Under the pieces are notes generated by a model. The model saw only the letters and a list, made by a program, of their open reading frames with translations, was not told where the DNA came from and made no database searches. A stretch of DNA of 26,717 nucleotides, taken from assembly GCA_045591035.1 (NCBI GenBank), contig JAZNSG010000034.1, forward strand, positions 1 to 26,717, written 5' to 3'. Every line of letters starts with the position of its first letter. Within the stretch, counting starts at the first letter, position 1. Source of the DNA: SIG440 sp045591035. GTDB taxonomy: Bacteria > Bacillota > Clostridia > Monoglobales > Monoglobaceae. Shown in pieces: positions 7,186 through 13,126 of this stretch. The translations under genes and the position numbers were made by a program.

Positions 7186-8390
7186 CACATCAACCTCTTT
7201 TTAAATATCGTGTTGCACGCATATCGAGTGTCATCCATCGCGTGGTCAAACTCTTTCACAACACAATCTTTTTGCGCTTTTTCGTCCCATCTATATAATC
7301 CGAACTCACGAATACTGTCTTCACATTCCCGATAAAAGAACAATTTGTCTTTCTGCAACAGCGACCCCGTAACTCTGATGCCATCAATCACATCATTGTT
7401 TGCCTTTCGCACTGTGAATCTTCCATGTCGGCGAATGGTCTCAATAAAACTCGCAGCGGACGGGTCAACTACAACCGACTTAATCTCTCTTTCTCCCGCA
7501 AGGTCCTCAAGTAGTTTATAATACTCCTCATCCGTCAGCTGTTTCTTTTTCTTTTTACTGTCGAAATAAGTTTCTTTAACACGTACCGCTCGGTCTCTTT
7601 CCAATCGCCACAGACCCATACTGCACGGGTTTATCGTGCCATAGTCAATTGATATGTGATATTCAAAGTATTCGCCCTCTGGTTCTTCGCACTCGTCTAA
7701 AATGTGTCTTTTTTTATCAAACATAGGATAAACAAGCCCCTCCGCAATTACCCACAAGCCACGAATAAACCGGTCGTAGAACACCCCGGTATATTCTTTT
7801 TTTAGTTCTTCCACATACTTTGCATCCAGGAACTCATTATCATCAATAAAAAAAGACATTACGAACATATCAAGTTCGCTCTGTCTATCAAGATATTTTA
7901 CTTTAAACCAATGATTTGGACTATCAGGATTCGTTGTGCCAAACAATTTCGCCTTATTTTCTGACAAACGAGATAAAAGCATATTGAAAAACTCTTCAGT
8001 AAACAGAGTCAACTCATCACAATATGCCCCTTGAAGCGTCATACCCCTTATTTTATTCTCAGCTTTGGCATCATTGACGCCTTCAAGATATATCTTTCTA
8101 CCGAACAATGTTCCTTCTTTTGCCGGCAAAGAATAAACAAAGTTGTTTTTCCCCACAAGAGTTTCAAGCAAATCAAGGCAATTACGTTTCAATGTGGTCA
8201 AAGTTTTTGCAACCATTAGATAGTTTTTGTCTTTAGGCGATATGCACACCCACAATGCCCACAACACCAAGCTTATCCACGTTTTCCCGCTCCTGACAGA
8301 ACCATGAAGAACATTTATTCTTTTCAGTTTATGATTTTTAAAAGCCCGGAGCAATTCCTTTTGCTTTTCTGTATATGCACTCTTACTCAT
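7185..8390 (-). CDS. terL: Terminase large subunit
   Basis: This 401-aa packaging motor has an N-terminal ATPase and a C-terminal RNase H-like nuclease. Visible motifs are Walker A GSVRSGKT (residues 30-37), Walker B GAYCDEL (about 121-127), the coupling motif GTTNPDSP (about 151-158), and nuclease acids in ISIDYG (about 249), VVVDPSAA (about 309) and DHAMDDTRY near the C-terminus. It would cut concatemeric DNA and pump it through the portal. The start overlaps the small subunit stop by 4 bp. The length is normal for PBSX/SPP1-type terminases. Confidence 0.93.
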   Translation of the reverse strand: MSKSAYTEKQKELLRAFKNHKLKRINVLHGSVRSGKTWISLVLWALWVCISPKDKNYLMVAKTLTTLKRNCLDLLETLVGKNNFVYSLPAKEGTLFGRKIYLEGVNDAKAENKIRGMTLQGAYCDELTLFTEEFFNMLLSRLSENKAKLFGTTNPDSPNHWFKVKYLDRQSELDMFVMSFFIDDNEFLDAKYVEELKKEYTGVFYDRFIRGLWVIAEGLVYPMFDKKRHILDECEEPEGEYFEYHISIDYGTINPCSMGLWRLERDRAVRVKETYFDSKKKKKQLTDEEYYKLLEDLAGEREIKSVVVDPSAASFIETIRRHGRFTVRKANNDVIDGIRVTGSLLQKDKLFFYRECEDSIREFGLYRWDEKAQKDCVVKEFDHAMDDTRYACNTIFKKRLM

Positions 8391-8848
8391 CGCAAATCCT
8401 CAAACTCCTCAACAAGCTTTTCAAAAATTCCGTTTCCGTCACTTGCTTTATCCTCACGAACAATATCTTTAACATCTTTAAGGGCCGAAACCAATTTTTT
8501 AAGTCTATTCACATCAACCACTTCGCAATTTGAAACATTCCCAAACATATCGACGTGCTTGTTGAGTTGTCCTAAGGCTTCCTCAATCTGCTCCTGAGCC
8601 TTATCGGTTAAAGTCAGCATTTTCTTTACTCTGTCAATTTCAGCACTAACAATTATTTCAGCTGTTTTTTGTTGTGTTTCTGTTGTGATTTTGTTGTGTT
8701 GCTCCTTTTTTTCTGAAGACCATTTTTCCTTATTGGCTTTATCTTTAAGGGTATTAAACGAGACCTTATATTTTTCAGCCAACTTTCTCTGACTTATATT
8801 CGTATTAATGTATTCATTCTTAATCGCAATCCAATCTATATTTGCCAA
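8387..8848 (-). CDS. terS: Terminase small subunit
   Basis: This 153-aa DNA-recognition subunit precedes and overlaps the large subunit. Residues about 17-45 (NISQRKLAEKYKVSFNTLKD) form a helix-turn-helix, followed by charged helices (about 60-150) for oligomerisation. No in-frame ATG exists near the start, so I use TTG at 8848, preceded by AGAGGTGG about 7 nt upstream; the weak start codon could limit TerS dose. It binds the phage pac or cos site. It is the first late gene after the leader with promoter and terminator at 8979-8917. Confidence 0.8.
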   Translation of the reverse strand: MANIDWIAIKNEYINTNISQRKLAEKYKVSFNTLKDKANKEKWSSEKKEQHNKITTETQQKTAEIIVSAEIDRVKKMLTLTDKAQEQIEEALGQLNKHVDMFGNVSNCEVVDVNRLKKLVSALKDVKDIVREDKASDGNGIFEKLVEEFEDLR

Positions 8849-8916
8849 CTTTCACCACCTCTCTTTTATGCTAAATACCCGCCAACCACATCCGCCGACT
8901 ATTTTATTTTCGGCAC

Positions 8917-8943
8917 AAGAAAAAGACACCCCGAAAGAGTGTC
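8917..8943 (-). terminator. Intrinsic terminator in the late-gene leader
   Basis: On the minus strand GACACTC and GGGTGTC pair (7 bp with one T-G wobble, loop TTTCG, 8943-8925), followed by TTTTTCTT. It stands between the extended -10 promoter at 8971-8979 and the small terminase gene. It could stop early transcripts, and it would also stop late transcripts about 20-40 nt after their start unless bypassed. Confidence 0.7.
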
Positions 8944-8970
8944 CCTATAAATCTTTATGTTGCATTTTAC

Positions 8971-8979
8971 ATTATACCA
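8971..8979 (-). promoter_or_regulatory. Extended -10 promoter for late genes
   Basis: The minus strand carries TGGTATAAT, a perfect extended -10 element (TG at 8979-8978, TATAAT at 8976-8971), a few tens of bases after the end of the sigma-like regulator gene. No good -35 is seen at 17 nt (CGTTTT), which fits a promoter helped by an activator. Transcription would start near 8964 and run into the terminator at 8943-8917, then into terS. Confidence 0.6.
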
Positions 8980-9008
8980 CAGAAAAGGCGAACAAAACGA
9001 ACAAATTT

Positions 9009-9404
9009 TTAATGAGACAAAATATATCTGTCTGACAACATCCTCACGCTATCGGGAGTGTTATTTCCACCCACAAAATAAGCAACCTTTGGCCACGTCA
9101 GAAGGTTCAAATATCTGTACTGAATTATGAGCCGTATAAGTGCGTCGTCAATGTCGTTTATGTACTGCAGGATTCTATTTCTTTCCTTTTCGGCTCTTAC
9201 TATCTTTTTGTGCAGCAGATTATCCCTTTTTGTAAGCTCATCCAGTATTTCATCTATCCTATCTCTTTGGGGACTTCCTTTGGGCATATCTGATAGCAGC
9301 TTCGTTACATGTGTAAGTTCCGCATTAAGTTTCTCAATCTCATTTCTGTCACGCTTTATTTCCTCTTCCAGATAATAATACCTACTTAACTCTTTTTTTG
9401 TCAT
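9009..9404 (-). CDS. Late transcription regulator, DUF1492/ArpU/RinA-like
   Basis: This 131-aa protein has a long N-terminal coiled coil (residues about 5-85, starting MTKKELSRYYYLEEEIKRDR) and a C-terminal sigma-70 region-4-like helix-turn-helix (DDALIRLIIQYRYLNLLTWP then KVAYFVGGNNTPDSVRMLSD). This layout and the place just before terS match Firmicutes phage regulators that switch on late genes. The start at 9404 is supported by an ATGA overlap with the upstream stop and by GGAG 7 nt before; a longer reading to 9452 is unlikely. Its target is probably the promoter at 8971-8979 directly downstream. Confidence 0.75.
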   Translation of the reverse strand: MTKKELSRYYYLEEEIKRDRNEIEKLNAELTHVTKLLSDMPKGSPQRDRIDEILDELTKRDNLLHKKIVRAEKERNRILQYINDIDDALIRLIIQYRYLNLLTWPKVAYFVGGNNTPDSVRMLSDRYILSH

Positions 9405-9697
9405 TTTCTTCTCCCGCCCTTCCCGAACCACCTGCCGCAATTGGGGCAGCACTTAAACCTATGCGTATCGTTGTTGGTGTAATTCCACTCCTGTCGGCAA
9501 GTGGGACATATCAAGCTACATACATTCTCTATAGGCGGATGCTCAAGCCTCATCATAAGGACTGTAATCTTTACTTTTTCATTATGAATCTTTTCCCTCG
9601 CATCTTCCGGGCCTTCCTTTTTAGCCTCCTGAATTCGTCTTTCGCAACTCCGTATAGCTTTCTTTATATCCTTCCTGGTTAAATCTCTTAAAAACAT
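9401..9697 (-). CDS. Zinc-ribbon protein of unknown function
   Basis: This 98-aa protein has a helical, charged N-terminal half (LTRKDIKKAIRSCERRIQEA) and a C-terminal four-cysteine zinc ribbon, CPTCRQEW and CCPNCGRWF, before a basic tail. It probably binds nucleic acid or a protein partner. The ATG at 9697 has GAGGGGG 6 nt upstream; an in-frame ATG at 9742 would add 15 basic residues and cannot be excluded. It is coupled to the late regulator by an ATGA overlap, so it may help control or RNA binding. Confidence 0.6.
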   Translation of the reverse strand: MFLRDLTRKDIKKAIRSCERRIQEAKKEGPEDAREKIHNEKVKITVLMMRLEHPPIENVCSLICPTCRQEWNYTNNDTHRFKCCPNCGRWFGKGGRRK

Positions 9698-9760
9698 CTC
9701 CGTCCCCCTCTCAGTTCGTCTGATTCTTTGTTCCCTCACCATTTCTTTTACTCTGTGCCA

Positions 9761-10345
9761 CTATTCAACACCGCCTTTTTCGGTTGGGTGGTCGTTCCAC
9801 GAAAAGCCGAAATCGGAACGCTTGATTTTACATTTCGGCTCTCCGTCTTTCCAAAACACAAGACCTTCCTCGTTGTGTGTTCTCAGCCATTCTTTTATGC
9901 CCTCAAAAGAACGCTCAACTTCAACAACTTCTTGACCGTGTTTTACAAGAATATCGCAATCAAGTCCGTGTGGGTTGCCTTGAAAATGTATTCCTATTGC
10001 CTCATAAGTACCGTCTGTTCGGTTATTTGTGTTTTGGTATGCAATAACAAACCACTTGTCAGAAGGGTTATTTTCGTCAACTTTTACCCAATGCGGATGA
10101 TGTCCTGTAACTGCATCGGGTTCACAGCAAGGTATTGCTCCTTCGGGTGCTTTCTTTCCTTTCTTTGCATCATAACGCATGTAAACTTCTCCGTTGATAA
10201 TTGCACAACAAGAGCCGTCAATCTTGACCGTTGCAACTCCTTCACCGTCAAGCACCCATTCCATACCTTCGGTAACATTCGGCTTAATTCCTACAACTCT
10301 ATGATTTGCATATTGTCTTTCAAATAATGTCGGTATTTTTTTCAT
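9761..10345 (-). CDS. RNA ligase, RLIG1 (DUF5565)-like nucleotidyltransferase
   Basis: This 194-aa protein has the motifs of ATP-grasp-free nucleotidyltransferase ligases: motif I VKIDGSCC with Lys41 as the likely AMP-binding lysine, YEAIGI (about 114-119), EGLVFW (about 160-165) and motif V KCKIKR (about 171-176). GNPHG and DFGFSW match what I recall of the human RNA ligase RLIG1 (C12orf29, DUF5565), which has KVDGTCC at its active site. It would seal broken RNA, such as tRNA cut by host defence. The ATG at 10345 overlaps the previous stop (TGATG); an in-frame GTG at 10348 is possible. The C-terminus reads TEKGGVE. Confidence 0.75.
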   Translation of the reverse strand: MKKIPTLFERQYANHRVVGIKPNVTEGMEWVLDGEGVATVKIDGSCCAIINGEVYMRYDAKKGKKAPEGAIPCCEPDAVTGHHPHWVKVDENNPSDKWFVIAYQNTNNRTDGTYEAIGIHFQGNPHGLDCDILVKHGQEVVEVERSFEGIKEWLRTHNEEGLVFWKDGEPKCKIKRSDFGFSWNDHPTEKGGVE

Positions 10346-10770
10346 CACCCCTCACCGCCTTTCATTTGCTTGTAACTTGCCTGTAACTTGCTGAGTGCTT
10401 CTTCTTTGGTTTTAAATAGGGTTACGCCTACATATCCCTCACTCCATTCATAATGTCGCCCTCTATATGCTTTTTCTTCAAAACAAATAACCTGAGTTTC
10501 ACTAAAAATTTTATAATGATGTATTTGGCATTCCCTTACTCTATCTCCAATTATCGCCCATACTGTATCTCCAACCTTATAAGGCAATACAGGCACATTC
10601 TCTGCAGGCACATTAAAACACTTACATTTTTTTCCGCTTTCCTGAGCAAATACCCGTGTCCCTGTCAGTTTGCAGGTAGAGCAGGCATCCATTTGAACTT
10701 CCTCTTTATCCCAGTTACAGCAATTCTCACACCAATATTTTTCAGCCTCTAACATTTCGTGCTCAGTCAT
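10345..10770 (-). CDS. Cysteine-rich phage protein, putative zinc-binding
   Basis: This 141-aa protein has a cysteine cluster in its first 55 residues (CENCCNWD, then ACSTCKLTG, then KKCKCF) that could bind zinc, followed by a beta-rich domain with YKVGDTVWAIIGDRVRECQI, a layout common in small proteins of Clostridia phages. The ATG at 10770 is preceded by GAAAGGCGGTGG; a TTG further upstream at 10797 is unlikely. It ends MKGGEG. No function is known to me; it lies among cassette genes that vary between phages. Confidence 0.55.
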   Translation of the reverse strand: MTEHEMLEAEKYWCENCCNWDKEEVQMDACSTCKLTGTRVFAQESGKKCKCFNVPAENVPVLPYKVGDTVWAIIGDRVRECQIHHYKIFSETQVICFEEKAYRGRHYEWSEGYVGVTLFKTKEEALSKLQASYKQMKGGEG

Positions 10771-10787
10771 TATTCGCCACCGCCTTT

Positions 10788-11297
10788 CTATTCGCAAAAA
10801 TATGGTTTGAATTTATCGACAAACGCATTAAATGTTTTGCATATTAGCTCTTTCCACTCTGTTCTAATTGATTTATAAACAAAGGGATGTGCAAAATCTT
10901 CATATTCAGAGCGAATCCTCCAAAAATTATAAAACATATCACAGTTTTCTACTTTTGTGTATTCACCCTCTCCGAGCTTATAATACAAACCATACCTTAG
11001 CATATATTTATCTATAAGTTCTTTGAGTTTTTCATCAAGACTCTCACTATGTTGACAATACTCTGGATAGTTATCATAGTAATGATTTTCAAAATACATA
11101 GCTTTTCGTTTCTTGAAAAACCCGATTATGTTTTTGTATGGTGGCAAGAGTCTGCAAGGTTCATCTTGCCAATCATCGCCTTTTATATAGCAACCGCCAT
11201 CCCATTCGTCATATTCGTATGATGTTCTTTTGCACCAACCATAAGGGCAATGCTCACAATCATTTCCGTATCTAAACCAACGCAATAACTTTTTCAT
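10788..11297 (-). CDS. Cysteine-rich hypothetical protein
   Basis: This 169-aa protein begins MKKLLRWFRYGNDCEHCPYG and has six or more cysteines in its first 50 residues (CEHC, WCKRT, GGCY, PCRLLP), followed by a helical, aromatic-rich part ending DKFKPYFCE. The ATG at 11297 overlaps the upstream stop (ATGA), which decides the start; an upstream extension would be wrong-frame noise. The cysteines suggest a metal site like that of the next gene. I do not recognise the family. Confidence 0.5.
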   Translation of the reverse strand: MKKLLRWFRYGNDCEHCPYGWCKRTSYEYDEWDGGCYIKGDDWQDEPCRLLPPYKNIIGFFKKRKAMYFENHYYDNYPEYCQHSESLDEKLKELIDKYMLRYGLYYKLGEGEYTKVENCDMFYNFWRIRSEYEDFAHPFVYKSIRTEWKELICKTFNAFVDKFKPYFCE

Positions 11298-11995
11298 TCC
11301 TGCGCACCGCCTTTCTCGGTTTCCGCATTGGCAACAACACTTAACATATACAAGATTATAAAAAACCTGCACGGAGCTTTATTTCCTATGTTGTAAAGTT
11401 CATAATCCTCACAACCCAAGAGTTCAAAATCACTTTCTTTGAGGTTATGCAAGGAAGCAATCCACAAAGATTCGGACTCGGCTGAATCTTTTAATTTTTT
11501 TAACATTTCACATTCTTCTTCATATTCATACAGGCAATCTTCATCTGCATACCCTACATAATCGAAAGGTGTTTCCATAAAGTCTTCGAAGCGTTGCTTT
11601 TGCTCATCGGTCAAGTCGTATTCATACCAATCACTCTCTTTGATAATCCTTAACAACTCACTTTCGCATTTTTCTTCGTTAAATTCTTCTCTCCTTTGAC
11701 TTTCTAATTTTTCAAGCTGATAGTATGGAGAATTGTATGCAAGGTTCATTACATTTGTTTTCCAAGTACAATCAAATCCCCAAAAGCCATAATCTCCGTA
11801 CCAACTCATATGATAACCGTCAAACATAGCATAAACAGGACAACAAAAGTTTCTTCCTGACTTTGATTGTATTTTCACTCTTGAAATTTCTTCGGTATAG
11901 TTTTCAATCTCGTATTCTATTTCCTCATAAGGTGTTAAATCTTCTATGCCATATTCATCTTTTAATATTTCCGCAATGGTTGTGTTTCCTTTCAT
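11294..11995 (-). CDS. Acidic hypothetical protein
   Basis: This 233-aa protein is rich in Glu, Asp and aromatic residues (for example DYVGYADEDCLYEYEEECEM). The first part (TTIAEILKDEYGIEDLTPYE) is helical, then comes a Tyr/Trp-rich beta region (YHMSWYGDYGFWGFDCTW), then acidic helices. The strong negative charge recalls DNA-mimic or anti-restriction proteins, but no specific motif supports that. It overlaps both neighbours by 4 bp and ends in the KGG-type tail TEKGGAQE. Unknown function. Confidence 0.5.
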   Translation of the reverse strand: MKGNTTIAEILKDEYGIEDLTPYEEIEYEIENYTEEISRVKIQSKSGRNFCCPVYAMFDGYHMSWYGDYGFWGFDCTWKTNVMNLAYNSPYYQLEKLESQRREEFNEEKCESELLRIIKESDWYEYDLTDEQKQRFEDFMETPFDYVGYADEDCLYEYEEECEMLKKLKDSAESESLWIASLHNLKESDFELLGCEDYELYNIGNKAPCRFFIILYMLSVVANAETEKGGAQE

Positions 11996-12201
11996 TTCCC
12001 CTCATCTTCCTTTCTCATATCTTTTGTGAATATTGGAACTGAATAATGTCTGCAATTTACACTGTCCATTATGTCTGCATAGTGCATAAGTCGGTCATAA
12101 TAAAAGTTTGAAAAAATACAGACAACATAATTTTTATACTCAAATTTGACATTATGCCTTTTGAGATACCAAACAATAAACCGCTTAATCATTCTTTTCA
12201 T
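11992..12201 (-). CDS. Small hypothetical protein (69 aa)
   Basis: This 69-aa protein has a basic, hydrophobic N-terminus (MKRMIKRFIVWYLKRHNVKF) and a Tyr/Cys-containing middle, ending in a charged tail (DMRKEDEGK). It overlaps the preceding gene by 17 bp and the following one by 4 bp, as in a tight operon. GAGAGAAGAGG lies upstream of the ATG. The N-terminal helix could be amphipathic and touch membranes or nucleic acid. No family is recognised. Confidence 0.45.
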   Translation of the reverse strand: MKRMIKRFIVWYLKRHNVKFEYKNYVVCIFSNFYYDRLMHYADIMDSVNCRHYSVPIFTKDMRKEDEGK

Positions 12202-12502
12202 CCTCTTCTCTCAATAATTCATCAAAATAATACAATACATCTGCCTGTTCTTGACCTCTTGCCAATAATTCTATTGCCTTTTCACCTAAGGACAAATATG
12301 TTTCTGTATTAGGTGTGGTCCTTCTTGCACAAATGACTTTTGCGGTATAATCAAATGCATTTGCAAAGTTATAGTCTGATAGAGTTGCAATTCTATTTTT
12401 CATTTCCATAATTTTATTAAAATTGTCGACTCGGGAAAGAAAGTCACTATGTACTCCAACGCATAACTTTACCATTTGTTTTATTGCCTTTGGAAATTTC
12501 AT
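12185..12502 (-). CDS. Hypothetical helical protein (105 aa)
   Basis: This 105-aa protein appears mostly helical (KFPKAIKQMVKLCVGVHSDF; then YLSLGEKAIELLARGQEQAD). Its ATG overlaps the upstream 47-aa gene's TGA by 4 bp. The C-terminus is acidic (ELLREEDEKND). No known domain is seen. It belongs to the block of small early genes between the methyltransferase and the late regulator. Confidence 0.45.
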   Translation of the reverse strand: MKFPKAIKQMVKLCVGVHSDFLSRVDNFNKIMEMKNRIATLSDYNFANAFDYTAKVICARRTTPNTETYLSLGEKAIELLARGQEQADVLYYFDELLREEDEKND

Positions 12503-12642
12503 TCTCCCTCATCCTCTCTCACACTCACTCCCTCTACAACAAGCGCATCCGCAACCCGTTCGGCAATCCTCCCCACCAGATGGCAGGGAAGAACGCCACT
12601 GAGACTTTGCTTGATTGTTGTAAGGAGTTTTTCGTAATCCAT
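12499..12642 (-). CDS. Small hypothetical protein (47 aa)
   Basis: This gene fills the gap between two larger ones and encodes MDYEKLLTTIKQSLSGVLPC, HLVGRIAERVADALVVEGVS and VREDEGE. GGAGGTG stands 10 nt before the ATG, within the end of the upstream gene, and its stop overlaps the next start (ATGA). The predicted amphipathic helices with regular Leu/Val/Ile suggest a small dimerising protein. The function is unknown. Confidence 0.6.
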   Translation of the reverse strand: MDYEKLLTTIKQSLSGVLPCHLVGRIAERVADALVVEGVSVREDEGE

Positions 12643-12648
12643 TATGTA

Positions 12649-13107
12649 TTACACCTCCAACATTGGCAGCATTTTCGGTATTTCACCACTTATATATGCC
12701 TGCTCTATCTGAGGCTTCATAAAGTCGCTAACCGTTTGTACGCCGGGGAGAACAATATTTGCCATAAATTCATCCTCAAAAACAGATATACCGCACTCCA
12801 CCGCCTCAAGCTTAGCTTTAATAACAAGGTTTAACGCTCTCCATCTCTGCCTACACGCCTGCTCCCAAGCTTCATATTGACTATTTTCGCTTCGTTCTCT
12901 CCCTGTCGGGGTAAGTTTAAACTCATTCTTTTCAGGCAGAGGTAAAACAAATTTAATCTGCCTCTCATACATTGTAAAGCCAATCAACGCCTTGCCGGCA
13001 GTCATTGCGTAAACAAAATTATCAGCTCCATACCGAATTAAAGTTTTTTCAATTTCAAGCCTTGACAATTCGCTCGAAACATTTGTATTCGCTGCATATT
13101 TTCCCAT
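12649..13107 (-). CDS. Conserved phage protein of unknown function (152 aa)
   Basis: This 152-aa protein starts MGKYAANTNVSSELSRLEIE and contains LPLPEKNEFKLTPTGRERSE, then EAWEQACRQRWRALNLVIKA and KLEAVECGISVFEDEF. I recall this pattern from conserved proteins of Firmicutes phages and mobile elements near replication genes, without an assigned role. The rest has an alpha/beta look. AAAGGAG lies upstream of the ATG. No catalytic motif is seen. Confidence 0.6.
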   Translation of the reverse strand: MGKYAANTNVSSELSRLEIEKTLIRYGADNFVYAMTAGKALIGFTMYERQIKFVLPLPEKNEFKLTPTGRERSENSQYEAWEQACRQRWRALNLVIKAKLEAVECGISVFEDEFMANIVLPGVQTVSDFMKPQIEQAYISGEIPKMLPMLEV

Positions 13108-13126
13108 CTTAATTTTCCGCTCCTTT

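Larger units (their letters stand above)
9769..11315 (-). repeat. Repeated GAAAGGCGGTG gene-junction motif
   Basis: The 11-mer GAAAGGCGGTG occurs on the minus strand at 11315-11305, 10788-10778 and 10363-10353, with a variant GAAAAAGGCGGTG at 9781-9769. Each copy sits at a gene junction. Three encode a C-terminal Lys-Gly-Gly of the upstream protein (TEKGGAQE, MKGGEG, TEKGGVE), and three lie just upstream of the next ATG as ribosome site. The coordinates span all copies; the sequence between them is not repeated. Confidence 0.6.

Noticed and set aside
9728..10327. A 199-aa open frame on the plus strand.
   Set aside because: It is opposite the RNA ligase gene, has no ribosome site, and its sequence has no recognisable domain, so it is a shadow.
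12484..12834. A plus-strand open frame of 116 aa.
   Set aside because: It is antisense to the 47-aa gene and the conserved 152-aa gene, both with good ribosome sites.
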